A stretch of 64,000 nt of DNA, taken from contig JAPXFQ010002822.1 of NCBI GenBank assembly GCA_028564705.1, forward strand, positions 1,116,001 through 1,180,000, written 5' to 3'. The stretch's first letter is position 1. The number at the start of each line of letters is the position of its first letter. Position numbers and translations under genes: made by a program. Under the pieces are notes generated by a model that had not been told where the DNA came from, did not search any database, and saw nothing but the letters and a program-made list of their open reading frames with translations. Below, piece after piece: positions 33,601 through 41,197 of the stretch. This stretch comes from Apricaphanius iberus. Its lineage: Eukaryota > Chordata > Actinopteri > Cyprinodontiformes > Aphaniidae.

Positions 33601-34332
33601 GCGCCTTCTCTAGGCTTTTTGCTTATGTTCAGGGGTCGATTTGCACATTTCAGACCAGAAAACAGTTTCCTCCCTGAGTGGTGTGATGGTTGCACGTTCC
33701 CATCATGTCTATACCCGTCTAAATTTTATGAACAGATGACCACAGCATCTTCAAGCATCAGGAAATGTTCCTGACATCGCGGTTGATTTCTTTAGACTGT
33801 CCCACAATGTCACACGGAAATCAGTATGTTCCAGGTGTGCCCTTAAAATACATCCACATGTGTGCCCTCAGGTACTTCACGTGTGTCAGTTAACCTCTCA
33901 GAAATGTCAAAAGCCATGACATCATCATCTGGGCTCTCCTTCATACACAGTAATCATTCTGCAAGACATTAATTAATAAATCTGGCAGATTACTTCTCTC
34001 AATTTGACATTTAGCAAATAGAAATAATTTAGGTAATTCAAACTGACCTAAAACAAGATAACTTTGGTCTGATTTAACTTCAGATAGTGATAAAAATAAT
34101 AGTAATTAATTGTGCTTGAGACTGAATGTGCCTTGGAATCAGATTATTTCTGGCTTTATAATATTTTCGCTTCTTTCCCTGGCTAGAAGTAAACAACAAC
34201 GTCAAATAGGTTCTTATTATTCTGTAATGAATTCATAAACATTGAATTATTTTTAATTCCACTGCGACGCTTTAGCTACCCAGTGTTTTAGCTTAGCTAA
34301 GCTGTTCAGCAGCAGACTCACCCCAGGTTCAT
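9518..34332 (-). CDS. ccdc66: ccdc66 gene, 21 coding exons, complete coding sequence
   Basis: Coiled-coil domain-containing protein 66, a microtubule-binding protein of centrosome, centriolar satellites and primary cilium in vertebrates. The 21 exons listed separately join with consistent phases into 2526 nt (841 residues plus TAA), against about 950 residues in mammals. Identifying blocks, in order: [15 protein letters not shown] at the N-terminus; [15 protein letters not shown] (about residue 145); DEQVAL (252); [10 protein letters not shown] (312); [20 protein letters not shown] (408); the Arg/Glu-rich coiled coil (437-487); [13 protein letters not shown] (605); SPPVPA with [13 protein letters not shown] (700-735); and [20 protein letters not shown] (780-800). 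The SYLRTM and coiled-coil blocks form the conserved CCDC66 domain. Start chosen at 34332 because ATGAACCTGGG plus exon 2 reproduces the vertebrate N-terminus. The gene holds several transposons in its introns, none in exons. Intron 11 alone is 8 kb. Confidence 0.96.
9745..9945. repeat. MITE-like repeat in ccdc66 intron 20
   Basis: Starts near CCCTCATTTATCAAACG and contains several copies of the CCTACGAA / TTCGTAG motif in both orientations, a pattern common in short non-autonomous DNA transposons of fish. The ends are not defined. Confidence 0.4.
9946..11224. other. ccdc66 intron 20, upper part
   Basis: No exon-like segment, RNA gene or clear repeat recognised between the MITE-like stretch and the LINE fragment. 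Confidence 0.4.
11225..12077 (+). mobile_element. L2-type LINE fragment, 5'-truncated and internally deleted
   Basis: On the plus strand it starts at RT motif [17 protein letters not shown] and reaches HSYADD, then jumps by internal deletion to the C-terminal [15 protein letters not shown] region and a conserved tail. The 3' end carries AAAAGCGCTTTATAAATAAAG, the usual terminal segment of such fish LINEs. It lies in ccdc66 intron 20, antisense to the gene, and is non-functional. Confidence 0.82.
12740..12858 (-). CDS. ccdc66: ccdc66 exon 20
   Basis: Residues 756-795. It contains the helix [16 protein letters not shown] preceded by a Pro/Ser-rich linker. Acceptor TGGTCAG, donor CAG|GTAACG; enters in phase 1 and leaves in phase 0. 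Confidence 0.95.
12859..14619. other. ccdc66 intron 19, lower part
   Basis: AT-rich intron. No exon, RNA gene or defined repeat recognised. Confidence 0.4.
14620..14815 (+). repeat. Retroelement 3' tail-like fragment
   Basis: Ends with GTGAATTTCTCCATTGTGAG followed by ATTAATAAAGACTTATC, the kind of 3' terminus shared by many fish LINE copies. There is no coding part. Family not assigned. Confidence 0.4.
15287..15480 (-). CDS. ccdc66: ccdc66 exon 19
   Basis: Residues 691-756, with [16 protein letters not shown] and [18 protein letters not shown], both conserved in vertebrate CCDC66. Donor CCCAG|GTTAGG. The acceptor was chosen at AAAGAG|GTTTAAACAG because only that site keeps the frame from exon 18. 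The stronger-looking AAACAG| site 10 nt further in would shift the frame. Confidence 0.85.
15654..15709 (-). CDS. ccdc66: ccdc66 exon 18
   Basis: Residues 673-691, [18 protein letters not shown], a short linker with a His run. Acceptor TGTTTCAG, donor GACCG|GTGAGC. Only this frame is open on entry in phase 0. Low conservation is expected here. Confidence 0.8.
15791..15995 (-). CDS. ccdc66: ccdc66 exon 17
   Basis: Residues 604-672. It opens with [19 protein letters not shown], a strongly conserved CCDC66 block, followed by an Arg/Glu-rich helix [15 protein letters not shown]. Acceptor TTGTCCAG, donor AAGAAG|GTGCAA. Confidence 0.96.
16876..17080 (-). CDS. ccdc66: ccdc66 exon 16
   Basis: Residues 536-604. 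Contains [19 protein letters not shown] and RPEWNTQR, conserved in CCDC66, preceded by a Pro/Ser-rich linker. Acceptor CACTTGCAG, donor CAAAG|GTGGAA. Confidence 0.95.
17209..17286 (-). CDS. ccdc66: ccdc66 exon 15
   Basis: Residues 510-536, [20 protein letters not shown]. Acceptor GTGTTCAG, donor GACAG|GTAAGA; enters and leaves in phase 1. Confidence 0.9.
17433..17499 (-). CDS. ccdc66: ccdc66 exon 14
   Basis: Residues 488-510, an acidic linker [17 protein letters not shown]. Acceptor TCCCCTCAG, donor CAGAG|GTGGGT; phase 0 in, phase 1 out. Confidence 0.9.
17576..17728 (-). CDS. ccdc66: ccdc66 exon 13
   Basis: Residues 437-487, a continuous coiled coil rich in Arg, Glu and Gln ([18 protein letters not shown] onward to ELERLKKK). 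This is the core of the conserved CCDC66 domain, a region linked to microtubule and centrosome binding in mammals. Acceptor TTGTTAG, donor AAGAAG|GTTGGG. Confidence 0.96.
17803..17887 (-). CDS. ccdc66: ccdc66 exon 12
   Basis: Residues 408-436, [20 protein letters not shown] then [10 protein letters not shown], the most recognisable block of the CCDC66 domain. Acceptor CTCCTGCAG, donor CAGCAG|GTAGGA. The intron before it (17888-25935) is where the piggyBac/Tc1 nest sits. Confidence 0.97.
18623..18649 (+). repeat. Left terminal inverted repeat of the intact Tc1
   Basis: 27 bp starting CACTACCGTTCAAAAG and ending GGGGTCAC. An exact inverse occurs at 20215-20241 and again at 20264-20290. Confidence 0.9.
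18786..19829 (-). CDS. Tc1-family transposase, full length and uninterrupted
   Basis: A 347-residue DD34E transposase that would cut and paste the surrounding element at TA sites. The N-terminal paired-like DNA-binding region has two helix-turn-helix parts (about 1-60 and 70-120) joined by a GRPR hook (SGRPRC near 60). The catalytic triad is complete: Asp in [11 protein letters not shown] (about 153), Asp in [12 protein letters not shown] (about 244) and Glu in [12 protein letters not shown] (about 281). The glycine-rich box [15 protein letters not shown] is intact. Length equals the usual 340-350 residues. No stop or frameshift is seen, unlike the other Tc1 copies in this window. Whether it is active cannot be told from sequence alone. 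Confidence 0.95.
   Translation of the reverse strand: MARKRELSSETRQSILVLRNEGYSMREIAKKLKISYNGVYYSLQRTAQTGSNQSRKRSGRPRCTTEQEDKYIRVSSLRNRRLTGPQLASSLNSTRKTPVSTSTVKRRLRDSGLQGRVAKKKPYLRLANKRKRLRWAKEHRHWTEEDWKKVLWTDESKFEVFGSQRRTFVRRRTTEKMLEECLTPSVKHGGGNVMVWGCFGAGKVGDLYRVKGILNKEGYHSILQRHAIPSGQRLIGANFILQQDNDPKHTSKLCKNYLEKKQAAGILSVMEWPAQSPDLNPVELLWEQLDRMVRKKCPSNQSKLWELLLEAWGAISPDYLNKLTARMPKVCNAVIAANGGFFDESKV
20193..20290 (+). repeat. 49-bp tandem duplication of the Tc1 right end
   Basis: The segments 20193-20241 and 20242-20290 are identical over 49 bp and each ends in CTTTTGAACGGTAGTG, the terminal inverted repeat. The element therefore has two potential right termini, and only the outer one is followed by TA. 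Confidence 0.95.
21181..21861 (+). pseudogene. piggyBac transposase remnant
   Basis: The plus strand first encodes an acidic N-terminal segment ([18 protein letters not shown], then an E/D-rich run), typical of piggyBac transposases. After a frame change it goes directly to the C-terminal part: [36 protein letters not shown] and a Cys-rich tail [11 protein letters not shown]...CSKC. The central catalytic domain with the DDD triad is missing. The remnant therefore cannot transpose by itself. It ends just before the tandem repeats. Confidence 0.82.
21925..23376 (+). repeat. Four ~362-bp tandem repeats inside the piggyBac
   Basis: Units start at 21925, 22287, 22647 and 23011 (spacing 362, 360 and 364), and a fifth partial start lies near 23376 next to the right terminus. 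Each begins with a small hairpin GCACTTTTTTGTGC (GCATTTTTTTGTGC in the first) followed by ATTTGGAGGAAC. The first three units are nearly identical and the fourth is more diverged. A hairpin of similar design (GTGCG-T7-GCGCAA) lies next to the left terminus near 18402. Confidence 0.93.
24000..24656. mobile_element. hAT-like non-autonomous element in ccdc66 intron 11
   Basis: The right end, ACCCTAGTGGAAAAG near 24646-24660, and about 140 bp inward from it match 49652-49790 in the opposite orientation (CTAAGCCCGCCCATGTCC versus its inverse). So this is a second copy of the family found at 49.6 kb. The left boundary is uncertain. The frames inside look non-coding. Confidence 0.5.
25936..26147 (-). 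CDS. ccdc66: ccdc66 exon 11
   Basis: Residues 338-408, with [17 protein letters not shown] and an acidic Ser-rich stretch. Acceptor TTGCTGCAG, donor TCCAG|GTAGAA; leaves in phase 2 and joins exon 12 as Ser. Confidence 0.93.
26217..26336 (-). CDS. ccdc66: ccdc66 exon 10
   Basis: Residues 298-337, a charged helix [20 protein letters not shown] followed by [16 protein letters not shown]. Acceptor CTCTGTAG, donor GACAG|GTGCTG; phase 0 at both ends. Confidence 0.96.
26433..26513 (-). CDS. ccdc66: ccdc66 exon 9
   Basis: Residues 271-297, [20 protein letters not shown] then RSSLQLG. Acceptor GTTTTAG, donor TTGGG|GTAAAT; phase 0 at both ends. Confidence 0.93.
26514..27741. other. ccdc66 intron 8
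   Basis: AT-rich; no exon, RNA gene or recognised repeat. Confidence 0.5.
27742..27797 (-). CDS. ccdc66: ccdc66 exon 8
   Basis: Residues 252-270, [19 protein letters not shown]. The DEQVAL block is conserved in vertebrate CCDC66. Acceptor AATTTCAG, donor TGCAG|GTATTT. Confidence 0.95.
27798..28893. other. ccdc66 intron 7
   Basis: No feature recognised within this intron. Confidence 0.5.
28894..28985 (-). CDS. ccdc66: ccdc66 exon 7
   Basis: Residues 221-252, [20 protein letters not shown] then [11 protein letters not shown]. Acceptor TTTCTAG, donor ACTTG|GTAAAA; phase 2 in and phase 1 out, which completes Asp of the DEQVAL block. Confidence 0.93.
29348..29474 (-). CDS. ccdc66: ccdc66 exon 6
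   Basis: Residues 179-221, an acidic linker with [20 protein letters not shown]. Acceptor TTGTTAG, donor GGCAG|GTAAAC; phase 1 in, phase 2 out. Confidence 0.9.
29545..29791 (-). CDS. ccdc66: ccdc66 exon 5
   Basis: Residues 97-179. Contains [20 protein letters not shown], matching the conserved CLT..QL.QIL motif of CCDC66. Donor CAAG|GTGGAG. The acceptor was taken at AACTTTAG (29792-29793); a second AG after GCTCAG near 29754 would be a shorter alternative and would drop the KTNKHKL segment. Confidence 0.88.
29792..30861. other. ccdc66 intron 4, lower part
   Basis: T-rich intron sequence without an exon or defined element before the inverted-repeat element at 30.87 kb. Confidence 0.4.
30869..31502. 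mobile_element. Nested inverted-repeat (foldback) element in ccdc66 intron 4
   Basis: An outer perfect 18-bp inverted repeat, CCACCGGACGCGTCAGCA at 30869-30886 and its inverse at 31485-31502, encloses an inner pair (30919-30935 and 31414-31430, 16 of 17 identical). All four arms share the CCACCGG...GCG theme. No coding frame lies inside. Probably a non-autonomous DNA transposon; the superfamily is not assigned. Confidence 0.65.
32214..32405 (-). CDS. ccdc66: ccdc66 exon 4
   Basis: Residues 33-96 read in phase 0: [20 protein letters not shown], then a Pro/Arg stretch and [11 protein letters not shown]. Acceptor TTCCCTGCAG, donor CCAAG|GTACCG. Not obviously conserved with mammals, but the open frame and splice phases fit. 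64 codons exactly. Confidence 0.85.
32502..32527 (-). CDS. ccdc66: ccdc66 exon 3 (26-bp microexon)
   Basis: Residues 24-32, AGIGKNPVK. Acceptor ATTTGCAG, donor TAAAG|GTAGGA; phase 1 in, phase 0 out. Confidence 0.85.
32770..32835. repeat. Short repeat related to 50096-50290
   Basis: GTTATTTGTACAGCACACTT and the following AACAAGG match the start of the repeat at 50.1 kb. Fragment only. Confidence 0.45.
32942..33000 (-). CDS. ccdc66: ccdc66 exon 2
   Basis: Residues 4-24, [20 protein letters not shown], clearly matching the start of vertebrate CCDC66 (GDGLKLE..DGK..LIL). Acceptor CCGTACAG, donor CATG|GTGAGA; phase 2 in, phase 1 out. Confidence 0.95.
33001..34321. other. ccdc66 intron 1
   Basis: AT-rich, no coding exon or repeat recognised. 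Confidence 0.4.
34322..34332 (-). CDS. ccdc66: ccdc66 exon 1 (11 coding nucleotides)
   Basis: ATGAACCTGGG followed by donor GTGAGT. Gives MNL and the first two bases of Gly, and exon 2 supplies the third. The start is chosen because MNLGDG is the vertebrate CCDC66 N-terminus. The 5' UTR extends to higher coordinates. Confidence 0.92.
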
Positions 34333-34524
34333 GTCGAGAGGAAAAAAATACACCGACACAGCAGTAAAGTTACAGAAATACTTGAAATAATAAAAAGTTA
34401 GCAACCAGTGGATGAGTTTTCATTTTTAAAATCCCACGTTACAACGAGCATTGACGGCTAACAAGCTAATTTATTGGGAGAAACAACACACCATGTTGCT
34501 ACAACGTCGGCAAACATGTCACTG

Positions 34525-34563
34525 ATTGGCTAATCATTGTTGTGTTTAAAATGATTGACCAAT
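34525..34563. promoter_or_regulatory. Paired CCAAT boxes upstream of ccdc66
   Basis: ATTGG at 34525-34529 (inverse CCAAT: TGATTGGC) and CCAAT at 34559-34563 (TTGACCAATCAAACGG), 34 bp apart in opposite orientation and about 200 bp upstream of the ccdc66 start codon. The spacing fits an NF-Y-type promoter; function is inferred. Confidence 0.45.
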
Positions 34564-34890
34564 CAAACGGCTTCAGTTTTGGACGTTTAAATTTGACGAC
34601 GGTGCGTTTATGTACACTTGGAATTTATTATAACACTCAAACTAACTTCGCTTTATTGATTACATAGGCTACATACCTTTATAATATTATGGCACATTTT
34701 ATATAAATAAGATACATTTGTCGTAATATCTATAAGATACAAAGCCAGAATTAAGATTTTATTAAAATAAAATGTATACGTTTTTTGAGATGTAGTCCTT
34801 GTCATAAAGTCAACATTTAAAATGTGTAAGTCACAGTTTTATCATATCTGCTTGTAAAATTAGTACTTTTAAATAAATATCTAATATCAA

Positions 34891-35217
34891 TCATTCAGGT
34901 GGTGGACATACGAAGTTGAAACATTCCACGTATTTAGAGTGAATGCATATTGTGTGTGGCAGTCCGTCGTACAAACTGTAGGTGGTGCCAAAGCGCCGGA
35001 GTCGTCTTAATGAACTGTAAAATCTAAACAGTCTGGCGTTAACCCTAACTGTAATGACGGTGGTTAATGAGTTAGAGCACCAAGGATCAAGATCGATGAG
35101 CTCCTTCGGCCCGCCTCGCCTGTCCTCGGTGACGTCCAGTGGGCTCCTGGTGATCCTGAAGGTGTGTTGTTGTTGTTGTGACCGCTTGGTGCAATCTAAG
35201 AGGCTGCGCAACGTCAA
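34891..35217 (-). other. Unrecognised 108-codon open frame upstream of ccdc66
   Basis: An uninterrupted frame starting MTLRSLLDCTKRSQQQQ and ending at TAA, in a CpG-richer segment upstream of ccdc66 on the same strand. No homology recognised. It could be a 5' exon, an upstream transcript or chance. Confidence 0.2.
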
Positions 35218-35540
35218 GCCGTGATGTTAGCCAGCCCCGCTAGCATGCGAAGCTACTTAACGGCAAGTAGAGTCTGTGTAACGACAGTGTTTTCCGGGCG
35301 AGTCTGAGGGTCAGAGCTGCACTTAATGAAGGTGGAAATACGAGAGACGATGGTATCAGACGAGGTGACGTTTTATTTAGAATCTAAGCTTGTTTATATT
35401 CTGGAAGTTGTCGAGTTGTTTCTCTTGCAGGCTAAGGTCAAGAAGCTGGCCAGTTCGACAGCTACCGCTAACTGATACCCGTCTCTATAAACGTGTAATG
35501 TGACAGCAGTTCATTCTGTAGGTGGGTAGCGATGTAATGG
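34960..35540. promoter_or_regulatory. CpG-richer segment between the divergent genes
   Basis: The density of CG dinucleotides here (for example GCGCCGGAGTCGTC, CGGCCCGCCTCG, TCCGGGCGAG) is visibly above the flanking AT-rich DNA. Donor-like GAAG|GTGGAA (35330) and CGAG|GTGACG (35365) occur on the plus strand. Possible first-exon region for ip6k1, whose coding exons lie 28 kb away. Inference only. Confidence 0.3.
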
Positions 35541-36507
35541 CCGAGCCTCTTGATCGCACTGATGAGGAGTTAGGATGTTTTTGGTTTTACAGAGGGGGCT
35601 CTCCCAAAGTTTCATTAGCTGGATGCTAGCTGTGTGTAAATATGATTATACGAACGACCAGAGGCGTTGTTAGAAGGGGGAGCCGAGCGGGATTCAGCCC
35701 CACAAAGCAATATTTAATGTTTTGTAGGATTTTACAGATTTGAATCATTGCATTAAATCCATAAGTTGTTTGAATATTTTAGTTTTGCTCCCACAACTAC
35801 TGAAAGTGCACATTTGGATAAAAACAATAAGTTTAATTTATTAAATATTAAATATCCATTAAATATCCAAGAAAAAGAAATCTATACTAATCTTCATGTT
35901 CCTATGAAAATGCCTAAAAATTGATTCTGTTATCCAAAAATGTATTTAATCTCTTAAAATTATTTGCCTTTTTACAGCTAAAATAAGAGGGAAAATTCCA
36001 GACATGCATTCTAAGGCTTGGGTCTGAAACTGTTTCCCCCAGTGAACTGTACCTCTACCCAGCATTGTGTCTTGAGTTAAAGTAATTTAATCGAGCAAAA
36101 AAAAACTTTCTTTAATAGCACTGACACATATCAATATCTAATTGGAACAGATTGGATTGGATCGTGATAATGGATTCTGACTCTTGACAATCGGATTGGA
36201 ATCAATTATTGAAATTTGATTTTATATCCAACTCTGGATATTTTAACAGAATGAGAGTATATCTTAACTAACCTTTATATATGAGGTTGTCATCACTTAG
36301 GTCCTGTTATTTGATTCTCCTTTGGAGACAGGTGATTCACCGTAGCGAACGGTGAAGGGAAAAACCGAAAGAAAAAGACAATTTGATTCTCCTTTGCTCA
36401 TTTGTATGAAAGATATACCTATTTGATTATGGTTCTATATAAATTACTATATTTTCCTCACTTAGTCTGTATATTCATATTAGTGTTTAACATTCAAACT
36501 TAAAAAT

Positions 36508-36884
36508 TAGGGGTGCACCGATCCAACTTTTTCAGTCCCGATACCCATTCCTGGACTTTGGATTTTCTGTCGATATCCGATACCAATCCGATACTGTTGT
36601 TGAATTAACAAACCGTATACCTTCTGACTTATATCTTTCTTGAAGAGACTAAAAACACCAGACTTGACTAACTAAACGTAACTAAGGCAAAATAACAGAT
36701 GTAAAATATAAAATGACCTCAAAACAAAAATTTCAAGTGAAAAATATTTTTTTTGTATGAATTTATTGCAGATTGTCCACATTTTAAGTATTGGTTCATG
36801 GTATCGGTTAACTTTAACCGATACCGATACATGGATGGTATCGGGGCCAATACCCGATACTGGTATCGGTATCGGTGCATCCCA
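36508..36884. mobile_element. hAT-like MITE
   Basis: Ends TAGGGGTGCACCGATCC and ATCGGTGCATCCCA are inverse to each other. The interior has repeated GATACCGATAC / GTATCGGTATCGG motifs typical of fish hAT MITEs. No exact 8-bp duplication found. Confidence 0.65.
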
Positions 36885-39448
36885 AATAAAAATACTCTAT
36901 CCCAAATGGAAGTTAAACATTATTGTACCTCATATCATCCAAGAATCGTTAGAAAGTTGTTGTGGATGGTGATACTGTGGGCTGGAAGGATCTCTAGGAG
37001 CAGTCAGTCTTGCATCTAACCTGAAGAATCCTCTGACTGAAGACGGTTGCAATATGACATGCTAACACCTCAGTCTCTAAGCAAGAGAAGGTTTTTCCAA
37101 TGTAACATGACGTGGATGTCACCATCGGTGATTTTCAAGCTCTGCTAATTCAACTCAGTTGGTTTTGCTGCTCCTCTTTAAATCTATGGCTATATAATTT
37201 CCTATGGACTCTAGCCCAATTGAGAGTTATGTTATGTGGAGAAAATGCTGCCACAGTCCTGTTTCAGGACTTTGCTGTTTGTCGGAGGATTTGGTGTGGT
37301 GAAACTACAGCATCAGCAATCTAAGTCGATATTATACATGATATACTCGTCTCTGATTGGCTAACAGCATGAGATGATTTGCTGCCTCTGATCAAATAAT
37401 TAAAATAACTCACCTTGCTGGTGGTGTTTCCTCAGCCCATCTTTATGGGTAAAAAAAATGCAACGCTGATGTGCTATGTCTGCTTGTAAACCAAGCCCTG
37501 CCGTGGAGTTGCTAACAGCTAGCTTCCCTGCTGGGAGTTTGCTTCGGCTTCTAGCTTCTACTAGAACAGACACGGGGATATTTTCCGTCGAACTTCCTCC
37601 TTCTCGCTCTGCTCTTTGGTCCTCCTCTACATCCATGAAGCCTCTTTTTTTGGGATTAGGGTTGGCAGTTATGATGCTATTTGAGCTTTTGAGATGCTAA
37701 TCTGCTCTTCCCAGTTGTAAAAACAACTGCTGCTATAGGTACGCATTGTAACAACTGTGAGAGCAAAAAACCCCTCCAGCTGCACAGCATCCAAAACCAG
37801 AGGGAATAATTGTTGTAACAGCGAAGCCTCAACCAGAAAATTATGAACTAAAATCTAAAAAACCAACCAATCAGAACTAACGTAACAGACCTCCTCCACT
37901 AGAAAGGCGCTATTCTAGAATCAATAGGCTGGTTTCCAGTGACGAATCTTCAGGGTTATTTTACCTGACTTTCATCTATCAGGGTCTTTTGGCTTCTCCT
38001 CTCAGCTGCCGTGACTTTTTACAAAATTGGCCCTTAAGCAATTTGCTTGGACGTCGGCATATTGTAACCGTTTTGGCAGTGGGCAGCGTCAGAAGTCGGG
38101 ATGCTTGGTGTGTTTCTGTTTGCTACATTGTTATAAATCGTTTTGGTGGCGTCTGCTCATTTGTGTCTGAGTTTCAACCAATCAGCGTGCCTTAACAGCT
38201 CTGGCCCAGCGACTCTACGGGGCCGTTTCCGAGTAAAAACGCCCAGACTGGGACTTGGTTTGTTCTTGGAATTGCTCTCAAAATGATCCTATTGGGCCGA
38301 CCCGGTGCAGTGGAGATGCGCGCAGATATACCCTGAATGTCCGGTAAAATCACCCTGTAGTTCCGACAGTTCATAAAATAAAATATTTTTAGTTCACTTA
38401 AAGTCGTGTCTATCTTACGCAGCAATAACATTTTAAAAAAGAGTGTTTTTTTTTTAAATAATAAAAAAAGAAAACATACAACTAAACAAGGAAGAATAGA
38501 ATAAAACAAGAATAATAAAATGGTTTAAAATGTTTTGGAGTTTTTTGTTACCGAAACAAAGACAAATTAATTGACTCTGGTGAGTGTAAGCCCTGAATCA
38601 AAACAAACAGTTCTGTTAAATCTTCTGTTCGTCTGAACTGAGTGAATTCATGTTTTTTAGGTCTTTAGTTATTCTCCATATGAAAATATTGATTTGTCAA
38701 GTTTTGTCTTGAGATGTTGCTGGTGTCCAATGTCTTTGTCTCCTTGGACTACCTGAGATTTCTTCATTAGTTGATCTTTAGTGTTTGTTTAATTAGATGC
38801 CGCTGAATACATTATTAAAAATATTTTTTTTTGTCCCACGGTTTTTATTTTCCTTCCCCCCATTATTTATCGCCCAGTGTCACTACCTAATTCCAGTCCT
38901 GGGCTTTGCTCTCCGTCTGCCAAACCCGGGAGGGCCCTGCACTGAGCTCAAGCCTCCTTCTTGCGTGACGGGTGAGCAGGCCCTTCTTTTCACCTGAAGG
39001 GGACAGGGTTTCCCCAGCTGGACATAGCGCGTGGAAGGATCACGTTATTCCAGTCAGACCCTCCCCAACCCAAAGCAGATCTTTCCAGCCCCGTTTGTAT
39101 TTTTAACACGTTCTCGCTTCTGAGAATGAGGTTGAGAACCAGGTGGATATTTTATAACTCTGGGGTGTGTTGTGCCTGAATGCCTAAGCAGCGTTATAAG
39201 TTCACATAAGCAGCTTCATAAATGTCTAACACGCATTAGCATGTAGCTAGCGCTTACTTACCGCTCTGGCCACTTCATCAGACGTCTTTGTTGTTGGAAT
39301 CGATCCGGCTGCATCAGTTAACGTCTCCAACAGTCCGCTTTTGTTCTGACTAAGGTTCGGTGAAATGACGTTTACATCAAAACCTGTTGTAGCTGGTTAG
39401 ATGCAGGATTGCAGAGCAATTCTAGCCATTTCTGCCGATTGGGTCGTT

Positions 39449-39545
39449 CTAGGGCTGGGAGGTATACCGAAAATTTATAGATACCGAAATATATGACTAT
39501 CACCGATGTCATTTTGCCCATGCCAGTAAATTCAGTATATTAAAA
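39449..39545. repeat. hAT-like MITE arm
   Basis: Starts CTAGGGCTGGGAGGTATACC and continues with ATACCGAAATAT, a common arm of fish hAT repeats. No mate end recognised nearby. Confidence 0.4.
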
Positions 39546-40951
39546 AAAAATGAAACGAAATGTTTTAGTTTAGCGGGGCTCCTGCCCCTTTAAGAAATGA
39601 GCGTTGCTTTGAGTCACGTGACTACGCACAGTCATGTGACATACAGAGGCAATAATAGCCAACTGAGGGTTACGCAAGTACTGTGGAGTTATATTTAGCA
39701 AGAGTTTTGACTCATCTACAGACTTTTTTTAAGAAAACTACGACTAGCGAGAAATAAAGTGACTTTTTATGGTATTATTGGATACTAACGTAGAGGACGT
39801 ATGTTTGTTACTGCAGCAACAGAGCTGCAGATCTATCTATACAGCTCCACCCACCAAGGTCCTGCTCAGACGGAGCAGATATTAACCCCGCTGAGTTGTT
39901 GCTTGAAGCCGCTGCCTGTTCCCCGTCTGTGCTCTAATGTAAAATATTTTCTGTCTAAAAGAAAACGAATGCACACTAAAATCACCTATTCTACTCAGCC
40001 CGTCACTTCCTCATCTGGTCGATGTGATCAATTCTGAGTTTAAACTGGACTCTAAGAAATACACAAAGGAGTGGGAATCAAACACTGAATTAAAAGGATG
40101 TTTGAAGCCATTGAATAGTCTTTAATCTAATTAATCACACTAGCTGTGAATCAATCACCATTGCTAAATATGACCCCAAAAAAAAAAAACTAAGTAGAAC
40201 TTTCTGTGTAAATTAAGGGACAAATCTAGATGCAGTTCCTCTTTAAGAAATAAATAAATAGGAGAAATCAGTTTACTTTTTTTAAAACTCCACAGTCACA
40301 TTCATAATTGATTTGTGGTCCCATATGAATAATAGCAAATAGAGGCAGAACGTAGCCAAATATATGAATAAACATAATATTTGGATATCAGCAGTCTGTG
40401 ATAAATATCACATAAATAAAATGTAATATAGACTTAGTAACCAAATGTCACATTTGATAATTTTCCAAAAGTAAACAGCAGATTCTCCAGTTTAACACAA
40501 CAAGAAATAAACGCTCCTATTGTGAAGATGGACACAGCTACTTCCGCTAATACTTTAGCACTAATTTAAGTCCGAAAACATCACCTCAACTGAATAATTT
40601 CGTATTATTAACGCAGCGGTATCTCACTATGAAATGTACTGAAACTATACAGTGAGTCAACATGCATAAATATACAAAAATACCAAGCATTTAAACTTTA
40701 ACTGCACTGCACGCAGAGCAAACACTGAAACGCACACACCAAAGCAGACGGATAATTCCCACAGACAACTTATAAACTTATATCACCCCAAAGCCAATAC
40801 GCCAATAATAATATACTCCCATGTCATTTAGGACCACAAACACCTACTCCTGCACAACAATCCTTAGTTTGGCTGGTTAGGAGGGAGAGCTGATGTGGTG
40901 CGGGCTGAATTATAAACAGAGCGCTGTTCTTTGTATGCGCTCAATGCGTAA

Positions 40952-40976
40952 GACACACACACACACACACACACAC
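40952..40976. repeat. (AC)n microsatellite
   Basis: About 12 AC units. Confidence 0.95.
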
Positions 40977-41139
40977 AAAAAAAAGTTAATTCTAGGAATT
41001 AATCCACCCGCGTTGGTACATTAATTTCCACAGCCCTTATTTTTAGCATTTTTTTTGCACAGAGATAGCCATGTTTACCTTATTGCTCTTTACTGATGGC
41101 ACGCCCAGAATCCACAGTGTTTGACATCCTGGTCTGGTT

Positions 41140-41197
41140 ACTACCGTTCATGTCGGAACCGGTGCCGTAATGGCACCGGATATCGGTACCCATCCCT
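41140..41197. repeat. hAT-like MITE right arm
   Basis: GGCACCGGATATCGGTACCC followed by ATCCCTAG, the inverse of a typical TAGGGATGGGTACCGAT start. Confidence 0.4.

Noticed and set aside
37400..37700. Overlapping 78- and 74-residue frames
   Set aside because: Looks like a dispersed repeat; no motif or splice evidence.
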